From: DATHWB01 sp041744795
GTDB lineage: Bacteria > Actinomycetota > Acidimicrobiia > Spongiisociales > ZC4RG35
DNA length: 19,689 nt
NCBI GenBank assembly: GCA_041744795.1
Contig: JBGTKD010000062.1
Coordinates: 1 to 19,689 of the forward strand
Direction: 5' to 3'
Shown: positions 1-7,054 of the stretch, in pieces
How positions within the stretch are numbered: position 1 is the stretch's first letter
Layout: every line of letters begins with the position of its first letter
Program-made: the position numbers and the translations under genes
The notes under the pieces: generated by a model
The model's input: only the letters and a program-made list of their open reading frames with translations
The model's database searches: none
What the model was told of the DNA's origin: nothing

Positions 1-10
1 GGATCCGCTG

Positions 11-1438
11 TCAAGTGATCTCTTGGTGAGGGCTTGTTGCTCTTGTTGGGGGTGTTGGTCGATGATGGTTGTGTCGGGGAAGGTCGCCTCGTGTTTGCCG
101 CCCGGTTGGGGTGGTTTGGGGGGCCTTCCCCGTCTTTTTGCTGCGGCGGCGGGCCCGGACTTCGTCGGGGACGGTCCAGTGCTCGGCGATGATTGTTTTG
201 GCTTCGTTGGCGGTGACGTGGCGGCCGTCGGTGTCGCTGATGATGTAGGGCGTGCCCCGGTTCATGACTGTCCAGGCTCGTTCGGCGAGGTTGGCGGCCA
301 CCACGCAGAGGGCGCCGAGGTGGTCCTTGCCGCGTTCGACCATCTGGATGTAGTAGATGCGGGCGAGCTGGGGGTCTTGTTTGCGTGCGTGGTCCGCAGC
401 TCGGATGAGGGTGGTGCGTAGCAGCGACGACCCGGCTTTGGACATGGGTTGGCCTTTGCGGTCGGTGTCACCGGTCTCGGATGCTTTGGGTGTGAGACCG
501 GTGAATGAGCGGAATTGTTTGCCTTTGGCGAACCGTCCCGGGTCGCCCATGATGGCGACGAGTGCTGGACCGCCGACTTCGGCCAGGCCGGGTAGGGAAC
601 GGGCTAGTCCGGTTGGGTCGACCCGCTGGTAGGTGTTCTCTCGTTCGTTGGCGTGGTGAGCGAGTTCGGTCTGGACGGCGCGTAGCAGTCGAACCTCGGT
701 GGCAACCTCGGCAGCCAGATCAGCGAACGCGATCGCCGGGTGGTCGCCGTAGAGGTCGATCGACGCTCGAGCAGCGTCGATCCATTGCTCGGCCCGGTCT
801 GGTCCTTGGTGATTTTTTGACGCCTTGGCGATCAGTGCTGTGAGCCGTTTGAGGCCCGTTTTGAGCAGAGTGTTGGGGTCGGCCCAACGTTCCAGCACGG
901 CCAAATCAGCGGCCCCGAGGTCACCGGTGAGCGGGGTCATGGGTAGCAGCTGACGGACAAGCCCCCTGATTCTGACCTTATGCTCGGAGGCGGCGCGGGT
1001 CAGCCGGTCACAGGCCCGGACCCGTCTATCCAGTGTTGCTCGTTCGGTTCCCGGGAGTTGCAGCGGCTGCAGGCTGGCCGGGTCGATCAGCGCCAGCCGA
1101 GCCAACGTGTCGGCGTCGATCCCGTTGGTCTTGGTGTGCCGGGAGAAGAACTTACGCAAGTCCGATGCCTTGGCCGAGCTCACCCGAAACACGACATGAC
1201 CACGGCGGATGAAGAACACCGCGATCGGCAGCCACGCCGGCCCGGTCGGCTCCACGATCACCTCCAGCAGAGTCCCTTCCGGACAGCCAGCCAACGCCGC
1301 CTGTTCCACCTCAGTGAGACTTTCAACGGTCGGATACGCCTTGCGCTTGGCGAGGATGGTGCCGGTCTCGTCGAGAACACGCACGGTGTGAGCCGATGCG
1401 ATTCCCAAGTCGATGCCGACCAGACGTCTGATGGTCAT
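11..1438 (-). CDS. IS110-family transposase (DEDD/RuvC-like, Transposase_20 domain)
   Basis: This is a 475-residue recombinase that would move its own element. The N-terminal RuvC-like domain shows GIDLG (D10), VEPTG (E63) and TNGIDAD (N105, D108). The C-terminal Transposase_20 region, about 280-360, starts with LPGLAEVGGPALV and contains FTGLTPKASETG and MSKAGSSLLR. The ATG at 1438 is chosen because the RuvC-like domain starts immediately after it; an in-frame ATG at 1543 would add 35 unrelated residues. Compared from memory with IS621 (D11, E60, D102, D105, S241), the third acidic position is Asn (N105) and the serine position is Thr (T322). The ETG threonine looks like a subgroup feature; the Asn may be subgroup variation or decay. 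The tail from about 405 is basic and proline-rich. The frame is intact, so the gene may be functional. Confidence 0.93.
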   Translation of the reverse strand: MTIRRLVGIDLGIASAHTVRVLDETGTILAKRKAYPTVESLTEVEQAALAGCPEGTLLEVIVEPTGPAWLPIAVFFIRRGHVVFRVSSAKASDLRKFFSRHTKTNGIDADTLARLALIDPASLQPLQLPGTERATLDRRVRACDRLTRAASEHKVRIRGLVRQLLPMTPLTGDLGAADLAVLERWADPNTLLKTGLKRLTALIAKASKNHQGPDRAEQWIDAARASIDLYGDHPAIAFADLAAEVATEVRLLRAVQTELAHHANERENTYQRVDPTGLARSLPGLAEVGGPALVAIMGDPGRFAKGKQFRSFTGLTPKASETGDTDRKGQPMSKAGSSLLRTTLIRAADHARKQDPQLARIYYIQMVERGKDHLGALCVVAANLAERAWTVMNRGTPYIISDTDGRHVTANEAKTIIAEHWTVPDEVRARRRSKKTGKAPQTTPTGRQTRGDLPRHNHHRPTPPTRATSPHQEIT

Positions 1439-1439
1439 G

Positions 1440-1740
1440 GTGTCTCCTGTCGTCGTGTCTCCGATCCACCAGCTCGCCCATGAAGCGACGCACGTCTCCA
1501 GGCCACGGTCCCAAGGAAGACCCGCGCCAACCGCGGCTCCCACTCATGTGCTGCAACCGACTCCGACCTCAAAGGGTCGAGCCACTTCCCTCATCCGGGG
1601 CATCCGTGGCCAGCCAGGTGTAGCAATCAGTCGAACGGGGCAAGACCACCGAGGTGAACCTCCCCAGAGCGCTTCTCGACGCCACTTCCCGAACTAGCCG
1701 GGATGACTATCCAACCCTGCAACCTCAACCCGTGGCGGAC
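1440..1740 (-). ncRNA. Candidate bridge RNA region of the IS110 element
   Basis: In the IS110 group, a noncoding RNA (bridge RNA) that specifies target and donor DNA is encoded upstream of the recombinase gene. Here the upstream stretch has no convincing gene and holds several short hairpins: CCGCG-N5-CGCGG (1522-1536), CGACC-N6-GGTCG (1564-1579), GAGGT-GA-ACCTC (1651-1662), and a longer-range GCCAC/GTGGC pairing near 1580-1610. The RNA would be read on the minus strand, like the transposase. The location and hairpins are seen. The function is inferred from the family, and I could not identify the guide loops or exact ends. Confidence 0.35.
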
Positions 1741-1790
1741 CCACAGTGCCGATGTCCTTTACATGAGCGCAGCGAAGGAGTTTGGGGGGA

Positions 1791-1810
1791 CCGGCCGGCG
1801 TAGCCGGCCG
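1791..1810. repeat. GC-rich palindrome (REP-like)
   Basis: CGGCCGGC (1792-1799) and GCCGGCCG (1803-1810) form a perfect 8-bp stem around a 3-base loop, flanked by G-runs on both sides. It lies between the IS110 noncoding region and the tandem repeat. It could be a REP-like extragenic palindrome, which is a known kind of IS110-family target, or a terminator-like hairpin. There is no T-run, so an intrinsic terminator is less likely. Confidence 0.6.
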
Positions 1811-1823
1811 AGGGGGGGCGGTA

Positions 1824-1919
1824 AGCGGAAGCGACCCCGTAGATCACACTGAGTCGCGTGGGGAGCGGAAGCGACCCCGTAGATCACACTGAGTCGCGTG
1901 GGGAGCGGAAGCGACCCCG
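1824..1919. repeat. 40-bp tandem repeat, about 2.4 copies
   Basis: The unit starting AGCGGAAGCGACCCC repeats with an exact 40-base period at 1824, 1864 and 1904. The third copy breaks off after 16 bases, where the sequence turns to CCGATTAG. Each unit also holds GCGAC and GTCGC, which can pair across about 17 bases. Together with the palindrome, this fills the gap between the IS element and the TetR gene. No coding potential is apparent in the repeat. Confidence 0.9.
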
Positions 1920-1949
1920 CCGATTAGATCAATTCGGAGAGATTATCGA

Positions 1950-2567
1950 TCAGACCGCCAGGCCACCCCGTAAGAAACGGTTGAGGTCGGCCACTACTTC
2001 GGAGAACCGGCCGTCGGGATCCTCAGAGGAGATCAGGATCTTGGCGGCAGCCATTATCAATTCGTTCATGAACCGTCCCGCTGCGTCCGGCGCCATCGGG
2101 CGAAATAGCCCAGCCTCTACGCCTCTCATCCACGTGGCCGTCATCTCCTGAGCCAAGTTGGCGTGAGCCGCTCGCACCCTGGCCTGAGCGTCTGCCGAGA
2201 GGCGCGGCAACTCCCGATGGAGGATCACCCCGAGGACCGGGTCGGAGATGACGAAGCGAACGGTCGCCGAAGCGAGCCCCAGAATCCGATCCTCGACACC
2301 GTGGACATCGGCCACCGACTCGATCATCTCTTCCACAACCAAAGGCAGGCGCTCTTCGACGAGCGATGCAATCAGATCGTCCTTGTCACGGAAGTACTCA
2401 TACAGCGTGGTGCGGCCGATACCAGCGGCGAACGCGACTTCGGCAAGTGAGATGTCGGCTGAACCCATCTCGGCGAGAATCTCGTGAGCAGCATCGACGA
2501 TTTCACTGCGCGTAAGGGCTTTGTGCGCCTCGATGCTTTCGGCCCGAATTCTTGGCATGACCCCCAT
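1950..2567 (-). CDS. TetR/AcrR-family transcriptional regulator
   Basis: This is a 205-residue one-component regulator. The N-terminal helix-turn-helix (about 19-67) runs from ALTRSEIVDAAHEIL through ISLAEVAFAAGIGRTTLYEYF to DKDDLI, the classic TetR signature. The C-terminal ligand/dimerisation domain is alpha-helical and of normal length, with no ligand-specific motif I recognise. The frame is open further upstream, to 2846, but that part runs antisense within the synthase gene. The start is therefore the ATG at 2567 or at 2558. The gene lies about 40 bases downstream of the ketoacyl synthase on the same strand, probably in one transcript, so it may regulate that gene through the promoter between 3663 and 3715. 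Confidence 0.9.
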   Translation of the reverse strand: MGVMPRIRAESIEAHKALTRSEIVDAAHEILAEMGSADISLAEVAFAAGIGRTTLYEYFRDKDDLIASLVEERLPLVVEEMIESVADVHGVEDRILGLASATVRFVISDPVLGVILHRELPRLSADAQARVRAAHANLAQEMTATWMRGVEAGLFRPMAPDAAGRFMNELIMAAAKILISSEDPDGRFSEVVADLNRFLRGGLAV

Positions 2568-2607
2568 TGTCGTCCACACCCGACGTTGGGGGAAGCATCG
2601 GGCCTCT

Positions 2608-3663
2608 TTACGGTTCCTTGTAGAGCAGCGCACCCCAATGGGCACCTGCACCGAAAGCTGTGAAACAGACGAGAGTGCCGGACGTAATTCGCCCCGATTG
2701 ACGGAGCTCGTGATAGAGGATCGGGAGGGTGGCAGCGGTCGTGTTCCCCCACTTCGCAATGTTCGAAGGAACCTTCTCAGCGTCGAAGCCGAGCTGTCTG
2801 CGAACACCAACGAGTATCCGGTCGTTGGCTTGGTGGGCGACAACAACGTCGATGTCTTCCATCACGTACATCGACTTTTCGATGACCTCGCCGATCGCTT
2901 CCGGCATCAGTCGTACTGCCTGCCGGTAGAGGCCAGCGCCATCCATTCGGGGAAGGTGAAGTCCTGAAGAGAGGGTGGCCTCGTGCAAGTACGGTCGGTC
3001 CCTGAAGCCGAACTCGCCACCAAGAATCAACTCGAAGAAGTCCCCATCGGTGTGCAGCACCGAGCCAACGACTCCCCCCGCTTCCCCCCTCTGCAGGACC
3101 ATCGCCCCGCCGCCGTCACCAAAGAGAACGCTCCAACCGCGATGGAACGTGGCCAAATCCCACTCCGCCTGCGTCGGGGCCCTCCCGCTGCGACCAAGCA
3201 CGATGTCCCACGCATCGCCCCAGGGGAGGTACCCGGCATGAACTTCGGCTCCGACGACTACCACGGTGTCGGCACGATCTGCGGCGATCAGTGAGTCCGC
3301 CAGGTCGAGTCCGTAGAGAAACCCGCTGCACTGCTGACGGAGATCAAACGACGGAATGTTGGACAGCCCGGCCTTCTGCTGAACAAGGGGGGCGATGCCG
3401 GGGTTCATCAAGTCGGGCGTCATCGTGGCCGTGATCAGAACATCAACGGCGGCCCGATCCACCCTCGCATCGGCGAGAGCTGCAGAGACAGCCTCCGCTG
3501 CCAGGTCGCTCGACCCGGTACCGGGCTCGGTGAATCGACGTTCTTCGACGCCACTGCGCGAACGAATCCACTCATCGGAGGTGTCCATGATCCGGCCGAG
3601 ATCGTCGTTTGTCACAACGTGAGGCGGAACAGCAACACCGGTACCTCTGATCACTGCTGCCAT
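2608..3663 (-). CDS. 3-oxoacyl-ACP synthase III family protein (FabH-like)
   Basis: A 351-residue thiolase-fold condensing enzyme. The KAS III catalytic triad is complete: C112 in QQCSGF, H277 in VAHQAN and N307 in KWGNTTAATLP. The N-terminal TNDDLGRIMDTSDEWIRSRSGVEERR is typical of FabH, as is FGDGGGA before the second half. It is about 34 residues longer than E. coli FabH. Most of the excess is an insertion around 147-176 (WGDAWDIVLGRSG onward), just before the FGDGGGA loop, in the region that shapes the acyl pocket. The triad supports acyl-CoA/malonyl-ACP-type condensation. The substrate cannot be read from the sequence, so I do not assign fabH. It is probably cotranscribed with the TetR gene. 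The surrounding genes do not look like a complete fatty-acid operon. Confidence 0.88.
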   Translation of the reverse strand: MAAVIRGTGVAVPPHVVTNDDLGRIMDTSDEWIRSRSGVEERRFTEPGTGSSDLAAEAVSAALADARVDRAAVDVLITATMTPDLMNPGIAPLVQQKAGLSNIPSFDLRQQCSGFLYGLDLADSLIAADRADTVVVVGAEVHAGYLPWGDAWDIVLGRSGRAPTQAEWDLATFHRGWSVLFGDGGGAMVLQRGEAGGVVGSVLHTDGDFFELILGGEFGFRDRPYLHEATLSSGLHLPRMDGAGLYRQAVRLMPEAIGEVIEKSMYVMEDIDVVVAHQANDRILVGVRRQLGFDAEKVPSNIAKWGNTTAATLPILYHELRQSGRITSGTLVCFTAFGAGAHWGALLYKEP

Positions 3664-3701
3664 GTCACGTCACCGTTCCCAGGTACATGCCGAACGAATC
3701 C

Positions 3702-3707
3702 TACGAT
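3702..3707 (+). promoter_or_regulatory. Possible -10 box for a leaderless DUF3159 transcript
   Basis: TACGAT lies 7 bases before the ATG at 3715, and no Shine-Dalgarno sequence is visible in that gap. A transcript starting at the usual distance from this -10 would begin at or next to the start codon. Leaderless mRNAs are common in actinobacteria. I found no clear -35, so this is tentative. Confidence 0.3.
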
Positions 3708-3714
3708 CGGGTCC

Positions 3715-4395
3715 ATGGAGGAGACCACCTGGAGCCAGCTCGTTGGTGAGGCGCGGGGACTGGTGTCCGGCCGCGCCGGGGTAGCCGACGGCGTCCTCTC
3801 CCCACTCGTGTTCGTGGTCGTGAACGCGTTCGCCGGTCTGCAACCCGCCATCTACGCCGGGATGGCGGCGGCGCTTGGGATCGTCATCGTCCGCCTGGTG
3901 TCCGGACGTCCATTGAGGTACGCCGTCTCCGGATTGTTCGGAACGGCCATCGCCATCGCCATTACGGCACGTTCGGGAAGGGCCGAGACCTACTTCCTCC
4001 CCGGCATCATCTCCGGAGCGGCCACCACGCTGGCCCTCGTCGTCTCGCTGATCATCCGACGCCCCTTGGTTGCCTACGCCAGTTGGGCAACGCGTGGCTG
4101 GCCCCTCGACTGGTACTGGCATGACCGTGTCCGGCCCGCCTACACGCTGGTCACCTGGATCTGGGTGGCCTTCTTCGGCATCCGCACCACAGTCCAGTTC
4201 TGGCTGTATGCGACGGGTGACGTCAGCGTGCTGGGTGCGGTTCGCATCATCACCGGCTGGCCGGGACTGATCGCGCTGCTCGCCGTCACCTATCTCGTCG
4301 GACGGGGCCGCCTCGAGTCGCTGGCGGGGCCATCGGTCGAGGAGTTCGAGCAAGACCAACCCGCGCCATGGAGTGTTCAGCCTCACGGGTTCTGA
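3715..4395 (+). CDS. DUF3159 family membrane protein
   Basis: This 226-residue protein resembles the actinobacterial DUF3159 family, whose function is unknown. Hydrophobic segments lie around VLSPLVFVVVNAFAGL, a second AAALGIVIVRLV, then VSGLFGTAIAIAI, YFLPGIISGAATTLALVVSLII, TLVTWIWVAFFGI and GWPGLIALLAVTYLVG. The conserved-looking GRPLRYAVSGLFG and RRPLV loops fit the family. The ATG at 3715 is used because the family N-terminus (W-x-Q-L-x-G) begins directly after it; the frame is open from 3619. The gene is divergent from the ketoacyl synthase, with 51 bases between the two starts. Its 3' end overlaps the convergent peptidase gene by 13 bases. Confidence 0.85.
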   Translation: MEETTWSQLVGEARGLVSGRAGVADGVLSPLVFVVVNAFAGLQPAIYAGMAAALGIVIVRLVSGRPLRYAVSGLFGTAIAIAITARSGRAETYFLPGIISGAATTLALVVSLIIRRPLVAYASWATRGWPLDWYWHDRVRPAYTLVTWIWVAFFGIRTTVQFWLYATGDVSVLGAVRIITGWPGLIALLAVTYLVGRGRLESLAGPSVEEFEQDQPAPWSVQPHGF

Positions 4396-5546
4396 ACCTC
4401 TTGACCTAGATCCCATTCCGCTCCGCCCCTGGTGTCCCTGACTTCGACGCCGAGTTCGGCGAGGCCGGAGCGGATACGATCCGACTCGTCGAATCTCTTG
4501 GCCTCCCTGGCATCTCGCCGCAACTCGAGGAGAAGCTCGATGAAGCCGCCGACTACGGCGCGAGGATCGACGAGACCCCGGCCAGCGACATCACCCAGCT
4601 GCACGATCATCGAACGCAGTTCGGAACGAAGGTCGGGCGCGTCGTTGATGCTCTCTTCGACCGCCAGCATGGCCCGTATGACTCCGTCCACGTCGCCGCT
4701 GTTCAGTGCCTGCTCAAAGGACCTGTCCCGCTGGCCATCGGAGTCAACCGCAGTGCCGGGGGGACCTCCTCCACCGACGAGCCCTGCGAGCTCGTCGAGG
4801 TCCATCTCGGACCCTGATTCAACAACGGTGGTCCCCACTCCTAGGAGCGTGGCAGCCCCCTTCCCGGCCACCTGCATGACCCCGGATGCGAGATCAAACG
4901 TCACCGCTGTGTGCTCATCGACCCCGATCACGCCATGCTCCAACTCGGGCATCAGCGCTTCGAATCGTCGCTTTCCGATGAAACACCGGCTCGTGTCGTG
5001 ATCTCCTCCTTCGGTGTTGTTCCAATGAGGGACGACGACGGCTGCGAGACCGAAAACCGACAGCACATCTAGGCCAGTCAGCCAGTAGGGGTCCGCTCCC
5101 ACCTTGTAGACCTCGTACACAGGGATGGTTCGTGTTCCGGCCGTGAGGGCTGCCGCAGACGCGAGCGTAAGAGTTCCACCGCGCGAAATGACGCCGCGGA
5201 ACAGAGCCCCGACGTCGTGTTCACGCCAAACCCCGAGGGCATAGCTGGGGGATCCCGGTCCGGCGAACACCGCTGCGGCGGATTGAAGGGTTGTTCGAAA
5301 GCGCTCCACTTCGACCGGATCGACCCGAATCGACCTGAGGCTGGCAATCGTGGATGGAAGGCGCAGCGAGACCCGGAAGAACTCGACGAGCTTGGCGGTG
5401 ATCTGATCAGCGTTCTCCTGGAAGCCGTAGGTGGTATCGACGATGACGACTTCGGAGGCCCGAGCCTCTCTGAGAGCCTCCCTATGCGTGGCAACCATCG
5501 TCGGAGCGGTCTCGCCTGAACCCACGATCACAAGTCGTCCACTCAC
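4383..5546 (-). CDS. Peptidase S51-like (class I glutamine amidotransferase fold) protein with CysS-type C-terminal domain
   Basis: A 387-residue two-part protein. Residues 1-240 resemble the cyanophycinase/peptidase E family: LVIVGSGETAP at the N-terminus, AGPGSPSYAL (96-104), LASAAALTAG (S130 at the expected nucleophile elbow), H174 in VVPHWNN, and GVDEHTAV (209-214). The elbow reads SAAA rather than the usual SAGA, so peptidase activity is not assured. Residues from about 273 (DRSFEQALN) to 379 (GAEWDL) resemble the C-terminal helical domain of cysteinyl-tRNA synthetase, ending in the typical AREAKRFDESDRIRSGL and GVEVRDTRGG. A 30-residue glycine-rich linker joins the parts. Related proteins carrying such a domain are known in actinobacteria, so this looks like an established fusion. 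The start is GTG at 5546 with a weak ribosome site. The physiological role is unknown. Confidence 0.78.
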   Translation of the reverse strand: MSGRLVIVGSGETAPTMVATHREALREARASEVVIVDTTYGFQENADQITAKLVEFFRVSLRLPSTIASLRSIRVDPVEVERFRTTLQSAAAVFAGPGSPSYALGVWREHDVGALFRGVISRGGTLTLASAAALTAGTRTIPVYEVYKVGADPYWLTGLDVLSVFGLAAVVVPHWNNTEGGDHDTSRCFIGKRRFEALMPELEHGVIGVDEHTAVTFDLASGVMQVAGKGAATLLGVGTTVVESGSEMDLDELAGLVGGGGPPGTAVDSDGQRDRSFEQALNSGDVDGVIRAMLAVEESINDAPDLRSELRSMIVQLGDVAGRGLVDPRAVVGGFIELLLELRRDAREAKRFDESDRIRSGLAELGVEVRDTRGGAEWDLGQEVQNP

Positions 5547-5758
5547 GTAGACACCAGCGAGATGAGATTCGGGCTGTAGACCATTGGGTGGCAGTTTCGG
5601 GGAGGGCGGACCCTATCCCAAACCGAGTCCGCACCCAGAGGAACGTCGATGCGCCTTTGTCGTCGCCGTAGTACCTGGCAGGTGATCTCTCTTCTTCCTC
5701 AGTAGCCACGAGTCAGTTTTAGTGCTAAATTGCCACCACCTGCTGAGTCGGAGATGCG
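5547..5758. other. Intergenic divergent promoter region
   Basis: This 212-base gap must hold the promoters of the peptidase-like gene (minus) and of the sigma-factor operon (plus). An inverted repeat GCGGAC/GTCCGC (5606-5611 and 5627-5632) lies nearer the peptidase gene. The TTTAG-TG-CTAAA dyad lies nearer the sigma gene. I see no small ORF with a credible start or ribosome site. Confidence 0.6.
5718..5729 (+). promoter_or_regulatory. TTTAG-TG-CTAAA dyad upstream of the sigma operon (candidate operator)
   Basis: This is a perfect 5+5 inverted repeat with a 2-base centre, ending 29 bases before the sigma-factor ATG. Eleven of its bases (TTAGTGCTAAA) recur exactly in the B12-regulator/whiB intergenic region at 11897-11907. 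The sequence TGC-TAAATT at 5723-5731 also resembles an extended -10 box. A protein bound to the dyad would then cover the promoter. The repeat identity is seen; the operator role is inferred. Confidence 0.5.
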
Positions 5759-6325
5759 ATGGAGACAAAAACCCCTTTGGACGAGGCTGCCCTACGACAG
5801 CGCTTGATCAACGGCGACGAGCAGGCACTCGCCGAGGCATACCGTCGACACTCGGGGGTCGTTCTCGGTCTCGCCCAACGCATCACCCGCAACCGAACTT
5901 TGGCCGAGGACATAGCCCAAGAAGTGTTCGTGCGACTCTGGCGAAATCCCTCGCGGTTCGATCCCGATAGGGGAACGCTCAGGTCCTACCTGCTTACCCA
6001 GACCCACGGTCGGTCGGTCGATCTCATCCGGTCCGAGTCCTCGCGTCGTATACGAGAAGACAGGGACGCCACACTCGCCCCTGGAACCGGCATTTCCATC
6101 GAGGACGAAGTGGTTGAATTGCGTATGGGTGAGCACATCCGGCAGGCACTCGAAGAACTCCCGCAGAACGAGCGCGCTGCCATCGAGATGGCCTACTTTG
6201 GCGGTCACTCCTACCGCCAAGTTGCGGCCCTGCTCGGGGAAGCGGAAGGCACAGTGAAGAGCCGCATCCGGATGGGGATGGCGCGACTCGGAGCCACGCT
6301 CAGTGCCTCCGGGATCGCCCCGTGA
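5759..6325 (+). CDS. RNA polymerase ECF-type sigma factor
   Basis: A 188-residue group IV sigma factor that would direct RNA polymerase to stress promoters. Region 2 (about 24-92) includes LAEDIAQEVFVRLWRNPSRF and the -10-binding helix around SYLLTQTHGRSVDLIR. Region 4 (about 126-178) includes LEELPQNERAAIEMAYFGG and SYRQVAALLGEAEGTVKSRIR, the -35-binding helix-turn-helix. It resembles SigK/ECF19-type factors that pair with RskA-like anti-sigma factors, which fits the next gene. GGAG sits about 6 bases before the ATG. The stop overlaps the anti-sigma GTG, so translation is coupled. It heads an operon ending in photolyase, and the dyad at 5718-5729 may control it. The subfamily assignment is approximate. 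Confidence 0.93.
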   Translation: METKTPLDEAALRQRLINGDEQALAEAYRRHSGVVLGLAQRITRNRTLAEDIAQEVFVRLWRNPSRFDPDRGTLRSYLLTQTHGRSVDLIRSESSRRIREDRDATLAPGTGISIEDEVVELRMGEHIRQALEELPQNERAAIEMAYFGGHSYRQVAALLGEAEGTVKSRIRMGMARLGATLSASGIAP

Positions 6326-7047
6326 CCCACGACGAGATCCGAGAACTTCTCGCCCTGCATGCACTGCACGCAGTCGATGACGGCGAAAGAGAAGAGATAG
6401 AGGCCCACCTTGACGGATGCGACGACTGTCGAGGTGAGGTCGACGATCACCGTTCCGTCGCTTCCCTAATTGGCGCCCAATCCATCGAGGTCGACGTCCC
6501 CCACTCACTCTGGGAGAGGGTCGAGTCCGAACTCGCGAGCACCGTCACACCCATCCGACGTGATCGCGTCTCTCTCCTGGCCGCCGTAGGGGCCGCAGCA
6601 GCGATGCTGGTTCTCGTTGTCGTCCAGACGACCCGACTCACAGATGTCAGGTCAGAACTTGTGGCAGCCGAGATGCAACTGACCCAGGTCGAACAGGCGA
6701 TAGCGGCAGGCGACTGGACAGGTGCGGCCGCGGTGGCAACCGGGGTTCCCGATGCCCGCACAGTTACCCTGACAGGCGACGGGCGGGCGATCATCACGCT
6801 TCTCCCAGATGGGACCGGGTTTGTCGCCGAGTCTGACCTTGCAGCGCTTCCCACAGATCGGTCGTACCAGTTGTGGATCGTCCAGGGTGGCGAAGTGGTC
6901 TCTGCCGGTTTACTTCGCCGGGGCGCCACCGGGTCCACCTTTCGTTTCGACCCCGCCAGCCTGGAAGGCCTTGTAGTGACCGAAGAGGAGGCGGCTGGCG
7001 TCGTTACCTCCGACGGACCTGCCATCGCCGCCTGGTTCGAGACGTGA
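6322..7047 (+). CDS. RskA-like anti-sigma factor with N-terminal zinc-binding motif
   Basis: A 241-residue membrane-anchored regulator expected to hold the upstream sigma factor inactive. The cytoplasmic N-terminus carries the anti-sigma zinc-finger motif H29-xxx-C33-xx-C36 (EAHLDGCDDCRGEV). One transmembrane helix (about 84-102) follows, then a short coiled segment, then an extracytoplasmic RskA C-terminal domain (about 125-241) with YQLWIVQGGEVVSAGLL and the ending AIAAWFET. The start is GTG, overlapping the sigma stop by four bases. In this family, release of the sigma factor usually needs proteolysis of the anti-sigma or a redox/zinc change. The sequence does not show which signal acts here. 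Confidence 0.92.
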   Translation: MTHDEIRELLALHALHAVDDGEREEIEAHLDGCDDCRGEVDDHRSVASLIGAQSIEVDVPHSLWERVESELASTVTPIRRDRVSLLAAVGAAAAMLVLVVVQTTRLTDVRSELVAAEMQLTQVEQAIAAGDWTGAAAVATGVPDARTVTLTGDGRAIITLLPDGTGFVAESDLAALPTDRSYQLWIVQGGEVVSAGLLRRGATGSTFRFDPASLEGLVVTEEEAAGVVTSDGPAIAAWFET

Positions 7048-7054
7048 CCGGCCA

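Larger units (their letters stand above)
1..1740 (-). mobile_element. IS110-family insertion sequence, ends not resolved
   Basis: The element is defined by its transposase gene plus the structured noncoding stretch upstream of it, to the right on the plus strand. IS110 elements usually lack terminal inverted repeats, and I see none that would fix the ends. The left end lies at or beyond the window edge. The right end is somewhere before the palindrome at about 1791. The right boundary given here is an estimate. A second copy elsewhere in the genome, or an empty site in a related strain, would fix both ends. Confidence 0.5.

Noticed and set aside
980..1483. 167-residue plus-strand open frame inside the transposase
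   Set aside because: It is a shadow of the IS110 transposase, which has clear catalytic motifs on the other strand.
1824..1919. Repeats as a CRISPR array
   Set aside because: The 40-base units are directly tandem with no spacers between them, there are only about 2.4 copies, and no cas genes are present.
2568..2846. Longer N-terminus for the TetR regulator
   Set aside because: The added residues run within the ketoacyl synthase gene and look unlike any TetR N-terminus. The ATG at 2567 or 2558 fits the family.
3670..4416. 248-residue minus-strand open frame opposite the DUF3159 gene
   Set aside because: Its composition is Asp/Gly/Arg-rich shadow sequence, while the plus strand encodes a membrane protein matching a known family.
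5606..5632. GCGGAC/GTCCGC inverted repeat as a terminator or riboswitch
   Set aside because: The stem is six bases with a 15-base loop and no T-run or recognisable riboswitch core, so it is only mentioned within the intergenic region.
5792..6508. 238-residue minus-strand open frame opposite the sigma/anti-sigma genes
   Set aside because: It is antisense to two genes with clear motifs, has no domain of its own, and no convincing promoter or ribosome site.
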